Below, in pieces: positions 14,888-22,929 of a DNA stretch of 64,000 nt. A program made the position numbers and the translations under genes. The DNA comes from DATCMH01 sp036563505. Lineage in GTDB: Bacteria > Pseudomonadota > Alphaproteobacteria > Rhizobiales > Beijerinckiaceae. The stretch is taken from contig DATCMH010000005.1 in NCBI GenBank assembly GCA_036563505.1, positions 62,001-126,000 on the forward strand, in the 5' to 3' direction. Within the stretch, counting starts at the first letter, position 1. Each line of letters opens with the position of its first letter. Below the pieces are notes generated by a model. The model was given only the letters and a program-made list of their open reading frames with translations, was not told the origin of the DNA and did not search any database.

Positions 14888-15646
14888 TCAGGCAGGCTCC
14901 GGCTCGGGCAGCGCCCGGGCGGGCCGCGCCGGCGCGCTGCCCGAAAGCACCTCCGGATGGGCGGCTGAGAAGCGGTCGAGCTCGGCCATGACCGCGTCGA
15001 GATGGGCCTCCATGGCCTGCCGCGCCCCGGCCGGATCGCGTCGTTCGAGCGCGTCGAGGATCACCCGGTGCTCGGCCAGCGTCACGGCGTGGCGCCGCGG
15101 CGACCAGAGCAGGCGGCGCACCCGGTCGATATTGGCCCGCGACGCGTCGATCACCGCCCCGACCCGGGCCAAGTCCCGCACAAGCACCTCGTGGAAGGCG
15201 AGGTCCTCGGCGTGGAAGCGGGCGCGATCGTCGGCGGCCACGGCCTGTTCCTGCGCGGCGACGGAGGTGCGCAGCGCCTCGAGCCCCGCCTCGCTCAGCG
15301 AAAAGGCGGCCCGCTCGGCCACCGCCGCCTCGAGGGACCGGCGGATCATCATGGCCTCAGCGATCTCGGGCAGGCGCAGCCGCGCGGCGCGGGAGCCGCG
15401 CTGCGGCAGGATCTCGACCAAGCCTTCGGACGCGAGGCGCGCGAGCGCCTCGGAGACCGGAAAGCGCGAGACGCCGAGCCTCGCGCACACGGCCGCCTTG
15501 TCGATGAACTCGCCGGGCGCGAAGGCGAGCTCCACGACCGCCCGGCGCAAGGCCCGCTCGACCCGCTCGGTCGTGTCGCCCCGCGGCCCCCGCGCCAGGG
15601 GCTTGAGAAAGGCGTAACGCGCCCCCTTGTGCGCTCCGGTGTCCAT
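14888..15646 (-). CDS. GntR family regulator, FCD subfamily
   Basis: The 252-residue DNA-binding regulator has a winged helix around residues 25-95 (FIDKAAVCARLGVSRFPVSEALARLASEGLVEI) followed by the all-helical FCD effector domain. Its metal-site His residues are visible in FHAEDLAFHEVL, LAEHRVILDALERRD and MEAHLDAVM. FCD regulators commonly sense sugar acids or other carboxylates and repress adjacent catabolic operons. It is divergent from dctP at 15780, so it most likely controls the TRAP/dehydratase operon and itself. Confidence 0.88.
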   Translation of the reverse strand: MDTGAHKGARYAFLKPLARGPRGDTTERVERALRRAVVELAFAPGEFIDKAAVCARLGVSRFPVSEALARLASEGLVEILPQRGSRAARLRLPEIAEAMMIRRSLEAAVAERAAFSLSEAGLEALRTSVAAQEQAVAADDRARFHAEDLAFHEVLVRDLARVGAVIDASRANIDRVRRLLWSPRRHAVTLAEHRVILDALERRDPAGARQAMEAHLDAVMAELDRFSAAHPEVLSGSAPARPARALPEPEPA

Positions 15647-15648
15647 AG

Positions 15649-15658
15649 TAGCATGTTA
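15649..15658. promoter_or_regulatory. Candidate GntR operator half-palindrome
   Basis: TAGCATGTTA matches its reverse complement at 8 of 10 positions and lies 3 bp from the GntR start codon in the divergent intergenic region. No clear ribosome site for GntR lies in between. The site is short and unconfirmed. Confidence 0.25.
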
Positions 15659-15779
15659 GCCGAACCGGGCAGGCGCGCAACGCTCCGCGCGTCCGCCCCA
15701 ACGACATAAGCCGGCGCCACCCTAAGCCGGCCGGACCGTCATCTGAGGCCGCTCCGCGGCCCGACAGGAGGAACGCCTA

Positions 15780-16775
15780 ATGTTGAACCCCACCCGCCGC
15801 TGGGCCGCGGGCCTCGTCGCCGCGGCAGCCCTTCTCGCCGCGGCCCCGGCCATGGCTCAGACGAAGCTCAAATGGGCGCACGTCTACGAGACCTCCGAGC
15901 CCTTCCACACCCAGTCCGTCTGGGCGGCGCAGGAAATCGCCAAGCGCACGAACAACCGCTATGCCATCGACGTGTATCCGGCCTCCCAGCTCGGCAAGGA
16001 GACGGACATCAACCAGGGCCTGTCCCTGGGCACCGTGGACATGATCATCTCAGGTCCCAGCTTCGCGGCCCGGTCCTACCCGCCGGTCGGCATCGGCTAC
16101 TATCCCTACACCTTCCGGGACGCCGATCATCTTCTCGCCTACGCCAAGAGCGACGTCTTCAAGGAGCTAGCCGGCGGCTACGCCGAGAAGACCGGCCACC
16201 AGATGATCGCCATGACCTATTATGGCGTGCGGCACACCTCGACGAACCGGATGTTCAAGTCCTGCGCCGAGATGAAGGGCCTCAAAATCCGGGTGCCGGA
16301 CGTGCCGGCCTATCTCGCGATGCCCCGGTCCTGCGGCGCGAACACGACGCCCATCGCCTTCGCCGAGGTCTATCTCGCGCTCCAGAACGGCACCGTCGAC
16401 GCCCAGGAGAACCCGCTCACCACGATCGAGGCCAAGAAGTTCTTCGAAGTCCAGAAGCAGATCGTGCTGACCGGCCACATCGTCGACCACCTCACCACGA
16501 TCGTCGCCAAGGGCACCTGGGCCAAGCTCTCCGACGAGGACAAGAAGATCTTCCGCGATGTGGCGCTCGAGGCTGCCGCCCGCGCCACCGAGCAGATCAA
16601 GACCCGCGAGAAGGAGCTCGTGGACGAGTTCAAGGCCAAGGGCCTGACCATCACCGAGGTCAACAAGGACGAGTTCCGCGACGCGGTCATGAAGGGCGTG
16701 ACCTTCGAGTCCTTCGGCTACCGCAAGTCGGACTGGGACAAGATCCAGGCCATCAAGACCGGCCAGGGCACCTGA
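15780..16775 (+). CDS. TRAP transporter periplasmic substrate-binding protein DctP
   Basis: The 331-residue exported solute receptor has a Sec signal peptide of 26 residues ending AAAPAMAQ. The mature protein has the DctP fold landmarks: KLKWAHVYE at strand 1, YPASQLGKETD (around 65), the GLKIRVPDVP linker strand and the conserved Arg that binds substrate carboxylates, FAEVYLALQNGTVDAQENPL (around 195-215). It delivers an organic or sugar acid to the DctQM permease. An AGGAGG site lies 8 bp before the ATG. First gene of the operon and divergent from GntR. Confidence 0.95.
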   Translation: MLNPTRRWAAGLVAAAALLAAAPAMAQTKLKWAHVYETSEPFHTQSVWAAQEIAKRTNNRYAIDVYPASQLGKETDINQGLSLGTVDMIISGPSFAARSYPPVGIGYYPYTFRDADHLLAYAKSDVFKELAGGYAEKTGHQMIAMTYYGVRHTSTNRMFKSCAEMKGLKIRVPDVPAYLAMPRSCGANTTPIAFAEVYLALQNGTVDAQENPLTTIEAKKFFEVQKQIVLTGHIVDHLTTIVAKGTWAKLSDEDKKIFRDVALEAAARATEQIKTREKELVDEFKAKGLTITEVNKDEFRDAVMKGVTFESFGYRKSDWDKIQAIKTGQGT

Positions 16776-16800
16776 GCCGCCGCGCCGAAGGCGCGTGATC

Positions 16801-16826
16801 TGGGGCGGCCGTGCGCGGCCGCCCCA
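16801..16826 (+). terminator. Intercistronic hairpin between dctP and dctQ
   Basis: A perfect 10-bp stem (TGGGGCGGCC and GGCCGCCCCA) with a 6-nt loop lies 25 bp after the dctP stop. No T-run follows, so it more likely protects or partly terminates the dctP message than ends transcription. Confidence 0.55.
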
Positions 16827-16851
16827 TCCGTCCCTGATCTCGGGAACCACC

Positions 16852-17451
16852 GTGCAGACTCCGATCGCGTCCTCCGCCGAGGTCCACACGCCGGTCACGG
16901 CCGAGGAACTCGCGCACACCTTCGACGAGGCCCCGCCGGACGCGGACCTCTCGGGCTACGCCGTCGAGGACTGGGCGGCTTTCGCCTTGTTCTGGATCAT
17001 GACGCTGGCGGTGTTCCTGCAATTCTTCACCCGCTACGTCCTCAACGATTCCTTCGCCTGGACGGAGGAGATCGCCACCTACTGCCTCGTCGCCATCGTG
17101 TTCGTCGGATCGGCGATGTGCGTGCGGCTCAACCGGCACATCCAGGTGGATTTCCTCTACCGCTACCTGCCCGCTGGCCTCGCCCGGGCACTGGCGACGG
17201 GCATCGACCTTATCCGCTTCGGCTTCTTCGCCTACGGCGCGACGCTGGTGTGGCGCTTCATGCAGGTGATCGGCGACGAGGAGATGACGACCATCCGCCT
17301 GCCGAAGAACATCATCTACGGCGCGGTGTTCTTAGGCTTCGTCGCCATGGCGCTCCGGGCCCTGCAGGTCACCGTTCAGAACTGGCGCCAGGGCTACTCC
17401 GTGCTGGAGCGGCCGGAAGCCTACGACGCCCCCGTCGTCACCGAGGCCTGA
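16852..17451 (+). CDS. TRAP transporter small permease DctQ
   Basis: The protein is about 199 residues with four membrane segments, characteristic of DctQ. The first helix FALFWIMTLAVFLQFFTRYVL is followed by the conserved FAWTEEIATY motif, then VRLNRHIQVDF and a C-terminal helix near IIYGAVFLGFVAMALRAL. The GTG at 16852 is preferred because the longer frame would translate through the intercistronic hairpin at 16801-16826. It is the small membrane subunit that partners DctM. Confidence 0.9.
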   Translation: MQTPIASSAEVHTPVTAEELAHTFDEAPPDADLSGYAVEDWAAFALFWIMTLAVFLQFFTRYVLNDSFAWTEEIATYCLVAIVFVGSAMCVRLNRHIQVDFLYRYLPAGLARALATGIDLIRFGFFAYGATLVWRFMQVIGDEEMTTIRLPKNIIYGAVFLGFVAMALRALQVTVQNWRQGYSVLERPEAYDAPVVTEA

Positions 17452-17483
17452 CGGCCGTCCCCCCGCCGCATTGCAGGCCCTCG

Positions 17484-18890
17484 ATGCTCGTTCTTCTCGG
17501 CTCCTTCCTCGCCCTCATGGTGCTGGGCCTGCCCGTGGCGCTCGCCATGGCGGTCGCCTCCCTTCTCTACATCGTCACGACGGGGAGCGTGCCGGACGTG
17601 ATCATCGCCCAGCGGATGATCGCCGGCGTCGAGAGCTTCCCTCTGCTCGCGGTTCCGTTCTTCATCCTGGCCGGCAACCTAATGAACATCGCCGGCGTGA
17701 CGGGGCGCATCTACTCCTTCGCCGTGGCTCTCGTCGGCTGGATGCGCGGGGGCTTGGCCCAGGTGAACATCATCGGCTCGGTGATCTTCTCCGGCATGTC
17801 CGGCACCGCCATCGCCGACGCGGCGGGCCTCGGCACGATCGAGATCAAGGCGATGAAGGACCACGGCTACTCGACGGAGTTCGCCGTCGGCGTCACGGCC
17901 GCCTCCGCGACGCTCGGACCGATCATTCCGCCGTCCCTGCCCTTCGTCATCTACGGGATGATGGCGAATGTCTCGATCGGCGCCCTCTTCCTCGGCGGGC
18001 TCATCCCCGGGGTCGTCATGACCCTGCTGATGATGCTGACAGTGGCTTATTTCGCCCATCGCAACGGCTGGGGCGGCGACGCGAAGTTCTCCTGGCGCCA
18101 GCTCGGGGCCGCCTCGATCGAGATCGCCGTCGTCCTCGCCTTCCCCCTCGCCGTCTGGCTGATGATCCAGGGCGGGGTCTCGCCCAACGTCTCGATCGGC
18201 ATCGCGCTCGCCGTTCTCCTCGCCCTCGACTGGTACTTCGACTTCTCGGCCGTGATGGCCCTGATGGCGCCGGTGATCCTCATCGGCGGCATGACGCTCG
18301 GCCTCTTCACCCCGACCGAGGCCGCGGTCGCCGCCGTGATCTGGTCCTTGTTCCTCGGTCTCGTGCGCTACCGCTCGATGACCATGCGGGCGCTCGCCAA
18401 GGCCACCTTCGACACGATCGAGACCACGGCCTCCGTGCTCTTCATCGTCACCGCCGCGTCGATCTTCGCTTGGCTCCTGACGGTCAGCCAGGCGGCGCAG
18501 CTTCTCTCCGACGCGATCCTCGGCCTCACCCAGAACAAGTGGGTGTTCCTGCTCCTCGCCAACCTGCTCATCCTCTTCGTCGGCTGCTTCATCGACACCA
18601 TCGCGGCGATCACCATCCTGGTGCCGATCCTCCTGCCCATCGTTCTCAAGCTCGGCATCGACCCGATCCATTTCGGCCTGATCATCACGCTCAACCTGAT
18701 GATCGGCCTCCTGCACCCGCCGCTGGGCATGGTGCTCTTCGTGCTGGCCCGGGTGGCCCGGCTCTCCGTGGAGCGCACCACCATGGCGATCCTGCCCTGG
18801 CTCGTGCCCCTGATGCTGGCGCTCATCGCCATCACCTACATTCCCGAGCTCACCCTGTGGCTGCCCCGCCAGGCCGGGCTCGTGCGATGA
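17484..18890 (+). CDS. TRAP transporter large permease DctM
   Basis: The 468-residue inner-membrane protein has 12 or more membrane segments and forms the sodium-coupled translocation channel. Family signatures are VPFFILAGNLMN (around 60), FSGMSGTAIADAAGLGTIEI (around 100), ASATLGPIIPPSLPFVIYG (around 140) and LLHPPLGMVLFVLARV near the C-terminus. It is somewhat longer than typical DctM, with an extra hydrophobic region around residues 205-275. The ATG at 17484 is the natural family start. Its stop overlaps the next gene start (ATGA), so translation is coupled. Confidence 0.93.
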   Translation: MLVLLGSFLALMVLGLPVALAMAVASLLYIVTTGSVPDVIIAQRMIAGVESFPLLAVPFFILAGNLMNIAGVTGRIYSFAVALVGWMRGGLAQVNIIGSVIFSGMSGTAIADAAGLGTIEIKAMKDHGYSTEFAVGVTAASATLGPIIPPSLPFVIYGMMANVSIGALFLGGLIPGVVMTLLMMLTVAYFAHRNGWGGDAKFSWRQLGAASIEIAVVLAFPLAVWLMIQGGVSPNVSIGIALAVLLALDWYFDFSAVMALMAPVILIGGMTLGLFTPTEAAVAAVIWSLFLGLVRYRSMTMRALAKATFDTIETTASVLFIVTAASIFAWLLTVSQAAQLLSDAILGLTQNKWVFLLLANLLILFVGCFIDTIAAITILVPILLPIVLKLGIDPIHFGLIITLNLMIGLLHPPLGMVLFVLARVARLSVERTTMAILPWLVPLMLALIAITYIPELTLWLPRQAGLVR

Positions 18891-19912
18891 TAGCGCGTGC
18901 GGCAGCCCTCCACGGCGCCCGCGACCTTCGGATCGAGCGGGTCGAGACGCCCCCGCTCCCGCCCGGCATGGTGCGGGTGCGCTTCGCCGCGGGCGGCATC
19001 TGCGGCTCGGACCTGCACTATTTCGGCCACGGCCGGACGGGCAGCTTCGTCGTCACGGAGCCGCTCGTGCTCGGGCACGAGATCGCGGGCGAGGTGGCGG
19101 AGGTCTCCGACGGCGTTGAGGGGCTTAAACACGGCACCCGCGTCGCCGTGAACCCGGCCCGCTTCTGCGGCCATTGCTCGGCCTGCGCCGGGGGACGGCC
19201 GAACCTGTGCGAGAACCTGTTCTTCATGGGCAGCGCCAGCCGCACGCCGCACATGCAGGGCGGTTTTCGCGATCTCATCGACGTGGCCCCAAGCCAGTGC
19301 GTGCCCGTGCCCGACAGCCTGCCGATCGGTCACGCGGCGCTCGCCGAGCCGCTGGCGGTGTGCCTGCACGCGGCGGCTCGGGCGGGGGATCTCAAGGGGC
19401 GCAGGGTCGCGATCACCGGCGCCGGGCCCATCGGGCTCCTGCTCTTGCTCGTCGCCCGCGACCAGGGAGCGGCGGCAACGGTCGTCACGGACCTGGCGAA
19501 GGGGGCGCTCGACCATGCCGAACGCCTCGGCGCGAGCGCCGTGCTCGACGCCAGCGATCCCGACGCTCTCGCCTCGCAGGCTCCGGACGTGGTGTTCGAA
19601 GCCTCGGGCGCCCCCTCGGCGCTCGCGGCGGCGATCCGGGTAGTGCGGCGGGGCGGCACGGTGGTCCAGGTCGGCAACCTGCCCGCCGGCGACCTTCCGG
19701 CCCCGCTCAACCTCGTGATGGCCAAGGAAGTCGATCTGAGAGGTTCGCTGCGCTTCGGCCATGAATTCGCCGAAGCGGTGGCGCTCATCGTTCAGGGCCG
19801 GATCGATGTCGGCGCCCTCGTCACCTCCGAGTTGCCCCTCGACGAGGCGCCCGCCGCCTTCGCCCTTGCCGCGGACCGCAGCCGCAGCGTGAAAGTTCTG
19901 CTGCGCCCCTGA
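18887..19912 (+). CDS. Zinc-dependent medium-chain dehydrogenase, L-idonate 5-dehydrogenase-like
   Basis: The 341-residue MDR enzyme has catalytic-zinc motifs ICGSDLHYFGHG (around 39) and GHEIAGEV (around 65), the structural-zinc lobe CGHCSACAGGRPNLC (around 93-107), and a Rossmann domain with ITGAGPIGLLLLLVAR (around 170). The GSDLHYF pattern and overall layout are closest to L-idonate/sorbitol dehydrogenases, which oxidise a secondary alcohol on a sugar acid or polyol with NAD(P). It overlaps dctM by 4 bp. The regulator, transporter and dehydratase nearby support a sugar-acid substrate. Confidence 0.88.
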   Translation: MIARAAALHGARDLRIERVETPPLPPGMVRVRFAAGGICGSDLHYFGHGRTGSFVVTEPLVLGHEIAGEVAEVSDGVEGLKHGTRVAVNPARFCGHCSACAGGRPNLCENLFFMGSASRTPHMQGGFRDLIDVAPSQCVPVPDSLPIGHAALAEPLAVCLHAAARAGDLKGRRVAITGAGPIGLLLLLVARDQGAAATVVTDLAKGALDHAERLGASAVLDASDPDALASQAPDVVFEASGAPSALAAAIRVVRRGGTVVQVGNLPAGDLPAPLNLVMAKEVDLRGSLRFGHEFAEAVALIVQGRIDVGALVTSELPLDEAPAAFALAADRSRSVKVLLRP

Positions 19913-19978
19913 CGTGCTTCACGGCCGCCCGACCGCGGCCCTTCGCTCAACGTGACATCGACTCAAGGACCCGTGCCC

Positions 19979-21496
19979 GTGACCGCCCCCCGCACCCTTC
20001 GCCTTCACGCGGACGACAACGTCATCGTCGCCGTCGACCTCGTGCCCGCCGGCGCGCTCGCGGCCGACATCACCGCCCGCGAGCGCATCATGCGCGGCCA
20101 CAAGATGGCGGTCGCGCCCATCCGCGAGGGCGAGCCGGTACGCAAGGTCGGCCAGATCATCGGCTTCGCGAAGGCCCATATCGCCCCGGGCGAGTGGGTC
20201 CACGAGCACAATGTCGGCCTGCAGGACTTCGCTCGCGACTACCGCTTCGCCGAAGCCGCTCGGGACGACGACCTCCTGCCGCCGGAGCTTCAGGCCACGT
20301 TCCAGGGCTACCGCCGCGCCTCGGGCAAGACGGGCACCCGCAACTACCTCGGCATCCTCACCTCCGTGAACTGCTCGGCGTCGGTGGCCCGCTTCGCAGC
20401 GGCCGAGGTGGAGAAGTCGGGCGTGCTCGCCGATTATCCGGGCATCGACGGCATCGTCGCCATCGTCCACGGCACGGGCTGCGGCCACGCGGCCTACGGC
20501 GAGGGCTTCGAGGTTCTGCGCCGGACCCAATGGGGCTATGCCAGCCATCCGAATTTCGCGGGCACCGTGATGGTGGGCCTCGGCTGCGAGGTGTTCCAGA
20601 TCGGCCGCATGAAGGAGGAGTACGGGCTCTCGGAGACCGACACCTTCCGCACGCTCACCATCCAGGAGACGGGAGGCACCCGCAAGACGGTGGACGCCAT
20701 CGCCGAAGCGATCCGGGCCATGCTGCCGCTGGTCGCCAAGGCGCAACGCGAGACGCGGCCGGCCTCGGAGCTCATCCTCGCCCTGCAATGCGGCGGCTCG
20801 GACGGCTACTCCGCCATCACCGCGAACCCGGCGCTGGGCGCCGCCTCCGACCTCCTGGTGCGCCATGGGGGCACCTCGATCCTCTCCGAGACGCCGGAGA
20901 TTTACGGCGCCGAGCACCTGCTGACGCGCCGTGCCGCGACGCGGGAGGTCGGCGAGAAACTCGTCTCGCGCATCAAGTGGTGGGAGGACTACACCGCCAA
21001 GAACGGCGGCGAGATGAACAACAACCCCTCCCCCGGCAACAAGGCGGGCGGGCTCACCACCATTCTCGAGAAGTCGCTCGGCGCCGCTGCGAAGGGCGGT
21101 ACCTCGACCCTGCGCGCGGTCTACGAATACGCCGAGCCCGTGAAGGAGCGCGGCTTCGTCTACATGGACACGCCGGGCTACGACCCCGTCGCAGCGACGG
21201 GCCAAGTGGCGGGCGGCGCCAACCTCATCGCCTTCACGACGGGCCGCGGCTCGGCTTTCGGCGCCAAGCCCGCCCCCTCGATCAAGCTCGCGACGAATTC
21301 CGACATCTACCGCCGCATGATCGACGACATGGACATCAACTGCGGCGACGTGCTCGACGGCGTCTCCATCGAGGCCAAGGGCCGGGAGATCTTCGACACG
21401 GTCCTGCGCGTGGCCTCCGGCGAGCCGACGAAGTCGGAAGAGCTCGGCTATGGCGACGCGGAGTTCGTGCCCTGGCAGATCGGGGCGGTGATGTAG
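19979..21496 (+). CDS. UxaA-family altronate/sugar-acid dehydratase
   Basis: The 505-residue full-length member has an N-terminal SAF domain (about residues 1-90) and the C-terminal UxaA dehydratase domain. Visible signatures include GTRNYLGILTSVNCSASVAR (around 110), HGTGCGHAAYG, MVGLGCEVFQ, LQCGGSDGYSAITANPALG (around 265), ETPEIYGAEHLLTRRA and NNNPSPGNKAGGLTT (around 340). These enzymes dehydrate altronate or related hexonates to 2-keto-3-deoxy acids using an iron or manganese centre. The GTG at 19979 has an AAGGAC site upstream; GTG at 19952 is the alternative. Exact substrate is open. Confidence 0.9.
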   Translation: MTAPRTLRLHADDNVIVAVDLVPAGALAADITARERIMRGHKMAVAPIREGEPVRKVGQIIGFAKAHIAPGEWVHEHNVGLQDFARDYRFAEAARDDDLLPPELQATFQGYRRASGKTGTRNYLGILTSVNCSASVARFAAAEVEKSGVLADYPGIDGIVAIVHGTGCGHAAYGEGFEVLRRTQWGYASHPNFAGTVMVGLGCEVFQIGRMKEEYGLSETDTFRTLTIQETGGTRKTVDAIAEAIRAMLPLVAKAQRETRPASELILALQCGGSDGYSAITANPALGAASDLLVRHGGTSILSETPEIYGAEHLLTRRAATREVGEKLVSRIKWWEDYTAKNGGEMNNNPSPGNKAGGLTTILEKSLGAAAKGGTSTLRAVYEYAEPVKERGFVYMDTPGYDPVAATGQVAGGANLIAFTTGRGSAFGAKPAPSIKLATNSDIYRRMIDDMDINCGDVLDGVSIEAKGREIFDTVLRVASGEPTKSEELGYGDAEFVPWQIGAVM

Positions 21497-21504
21497 GGTT
21501 CTCT

Positions 21505-21825
21505 TCTCTCCTTGAGGGAGAAGGTGCCCTCGCGCCGGTGAGGTCGGATGTGGGGTGTGGGGCGCGGGTCCGGCTGGCTGCGACAAGCACCCCCTCACCC
21601 TCGCTCCACTTCGTTGCGCTTGCTCGCACGGAACATGTCGTTCCGCGCGAGCCCTCTCCCCTGCCGGGAGAGGAGGAGCGCGCACCATCGTGTCAGCTTA
21701 GCGAGAACAGGTCCGAAACTCGGGCGCCCAACCCCTCTCCCTTCTGGGGAGAGGGGTTCGTCTGCGAACCGGCAGGCGAAGCAAGCGGAACGCAGTGGAG
21801 CGGGGGTGAGGGGGAGCGGGGCATG
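21505..21825 (-). repeat. Interspersed repeat B, long form, copy 3
   Basis: Inverted relative to copy 2, with the same sub-block order: GAGGGAGAAGGTG, CCCCCTCACCCTCGCTCCAC, GAACATGTCGTTC, CCCTGCCGGGAG, GCGCGCACCATCG, GAACCGGCAGGCGAAGC and GGGGGTGAGGGGGAGCGGGG. It is more diverged than copies 2 and 4. It lies inside the sugar-acid operon. Confidence 0.8.
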
Positions 21826-21858
21826 AGTCCAAATGGCTCAACAAATCCCTGTCCCCTT

Positions 21859-21936
21859 GCGGGCTCGACCCGCGAACCCCGGCGCGAAGCCACGCCCGCC
21901 CCCGAACCGAGATGGCCGGTCAAGCCCGGCCATGAC
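21859..21936 (-). repeat. Interspersed repeat A, copy 3 (inverted)
   Basis: Reads GCGGGCTCGACCCGCGAAC to GTCAAGCCCGGCCATGAC, the reverse of copies 1 and 2. Adjacent to B copy 3 with the usual A-to-B polarity. No gene is visible in 21497-22028. Confidence 0.82.
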
Positions 21937-22028
21937 AAACGTGGGGCGGAGAGGCCGGCAGCCTCACCGACTCCGAACCCCGGCACGAATCTCGCTACCC
22001 TCACCCCGAAGCGAATCAGGAGCGGGCC

Positions 22029-22928
22029 TTGAGCGCGGAGCGGGATCGGACGGTCGGCGTCGTCGGCCTCGGCAACATGGGCCTGCCGATGGCCCGGACC
22101 CTCGCGGAAAAGGGCTGGGCGGTGCTCGGCTGCGATCTCGCCCCGGAGCGCCGGGCCGCGGCCGCCGCGGCCGGGATCGAGGCCGGCGAGAATGTCGCCG
22201 AGACCGTTCGGCGCGCCCGGTTCCTCGTCCTCTCCCTGCCGAAGGCCGAGCACGTCGCGGGCGTGGTTGAGGCTGCGGGCCTTCTCGCGCCGGGCCTGTC
22301 CCGCACTCTCGTGATCGACACCTCCACCTCCGAGCCCGAAGTGAGCCGTCGCCTCGCTGCCGCTCTGGCGGGCGCCGGGCACGGTTTCCTCGACGCACCC
22401 GTGAGCGGCGGCCCGGCCGGAGCCGCGGCGGGCACTCTCGCCGTGATGGTCGGCGGCGGAGAGGCCGACCTCGCCGAGGCACAGCCGGTGCTTGAGGCCC
22501 TGGCAGCGAAGGTCGTCCATGTCGGCGCGAGCGGGGCCGGTAACGTCGCGAAACTCGTCAACAATCTCCTCGTCGCCGCCCACATGCTCACGACCCGAGA
22601 GGCCCTGCGCCTCGCGGCCGCGGCGGGCGTCGAACCGGAGGCAGCGCTGAAGGTCGTGAACGCCGCCACGGGCCGCTCCGCCATCTCCGAGGTGCACGTG
22701 CCAACATGGGTGCTCTCGGGCCGTTTCGACAGCGGTTTCTCCGCCGGACTGATGCGCAAAGACGTGATGCTCGCCCGGGCGCTCGCCGCCCGCGCCGGGC
22801 TCGACCTGCCTCTGGCCGACCTCGTCGCCGCGCTCTGGAGCGAAGCCGAGAGCGGGGTCTCGGACGCGGACGACTTCACCCGGCTCGGCGACCCCGCGGC
22901 GCCCCGGCCGACCCGCGAGGTGGCCTGA
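22029..22928 (+). CDS. NAD(P)-dependent 3-hydroxyisobutyrate dehydrogenase-family oxidoreductase
   Basis: The 299-residue beta-hydroxyacid dehydrogenase has an N-terminal Rossmann motif VGVVGLGNMGLPMARTL (around 9-25), the substrate-binding FLDAPVSGGPAGAAAGTLAVMVGG (around 122-145) and the catalytic-lysine signature GAGNVAKLVNNLLVAAH (around 173). Members include tartronate semialdehyde reductase, L-threonate dehydrogenase and 3-hydroxyisobutyrate dehydrogenase. The TTG start is supported by an AGGAG site 6 bp upstream. It resumes the operon after the 530-bp repeat block and ends 1 bp before the next gene. Confidence 0.9.
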   Translation: MSAERDRTVGVVGLGNMGLPMARTLAEKGWAVLGCDLAPERRAAAAAAGIEAGENVAETVRRARFLVLSLPKAEHVAGVVEAAGLLAPGLSRTLVIDTSTSEPEVSRRLAAALAGAGHGFLDAPVSGGPAGAAAGTLAVMVGGGEADLAEAQPVLEALAAKVVHVGASGAGNVAKLVNNLLVAAHMLTTREALRLAAAAGVEPEAALKVVNAATGRSAISEVHVPTWVLSGRFDSGFSAGLMRKDVMLARALAARAGLDLPLADLVAALWSEAESGVSDADDFTRLGDPAAPRPTREVA

Positions 22929-22929
22929 C

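Noticed and set aside
17471..18886. The long plus-strand frame ahead of the zinc dehydrogenase
   Set aside because: It is dctM read in another frame; the real dehydrogenase start is the ATG overlapping the dctM stop at 18887.
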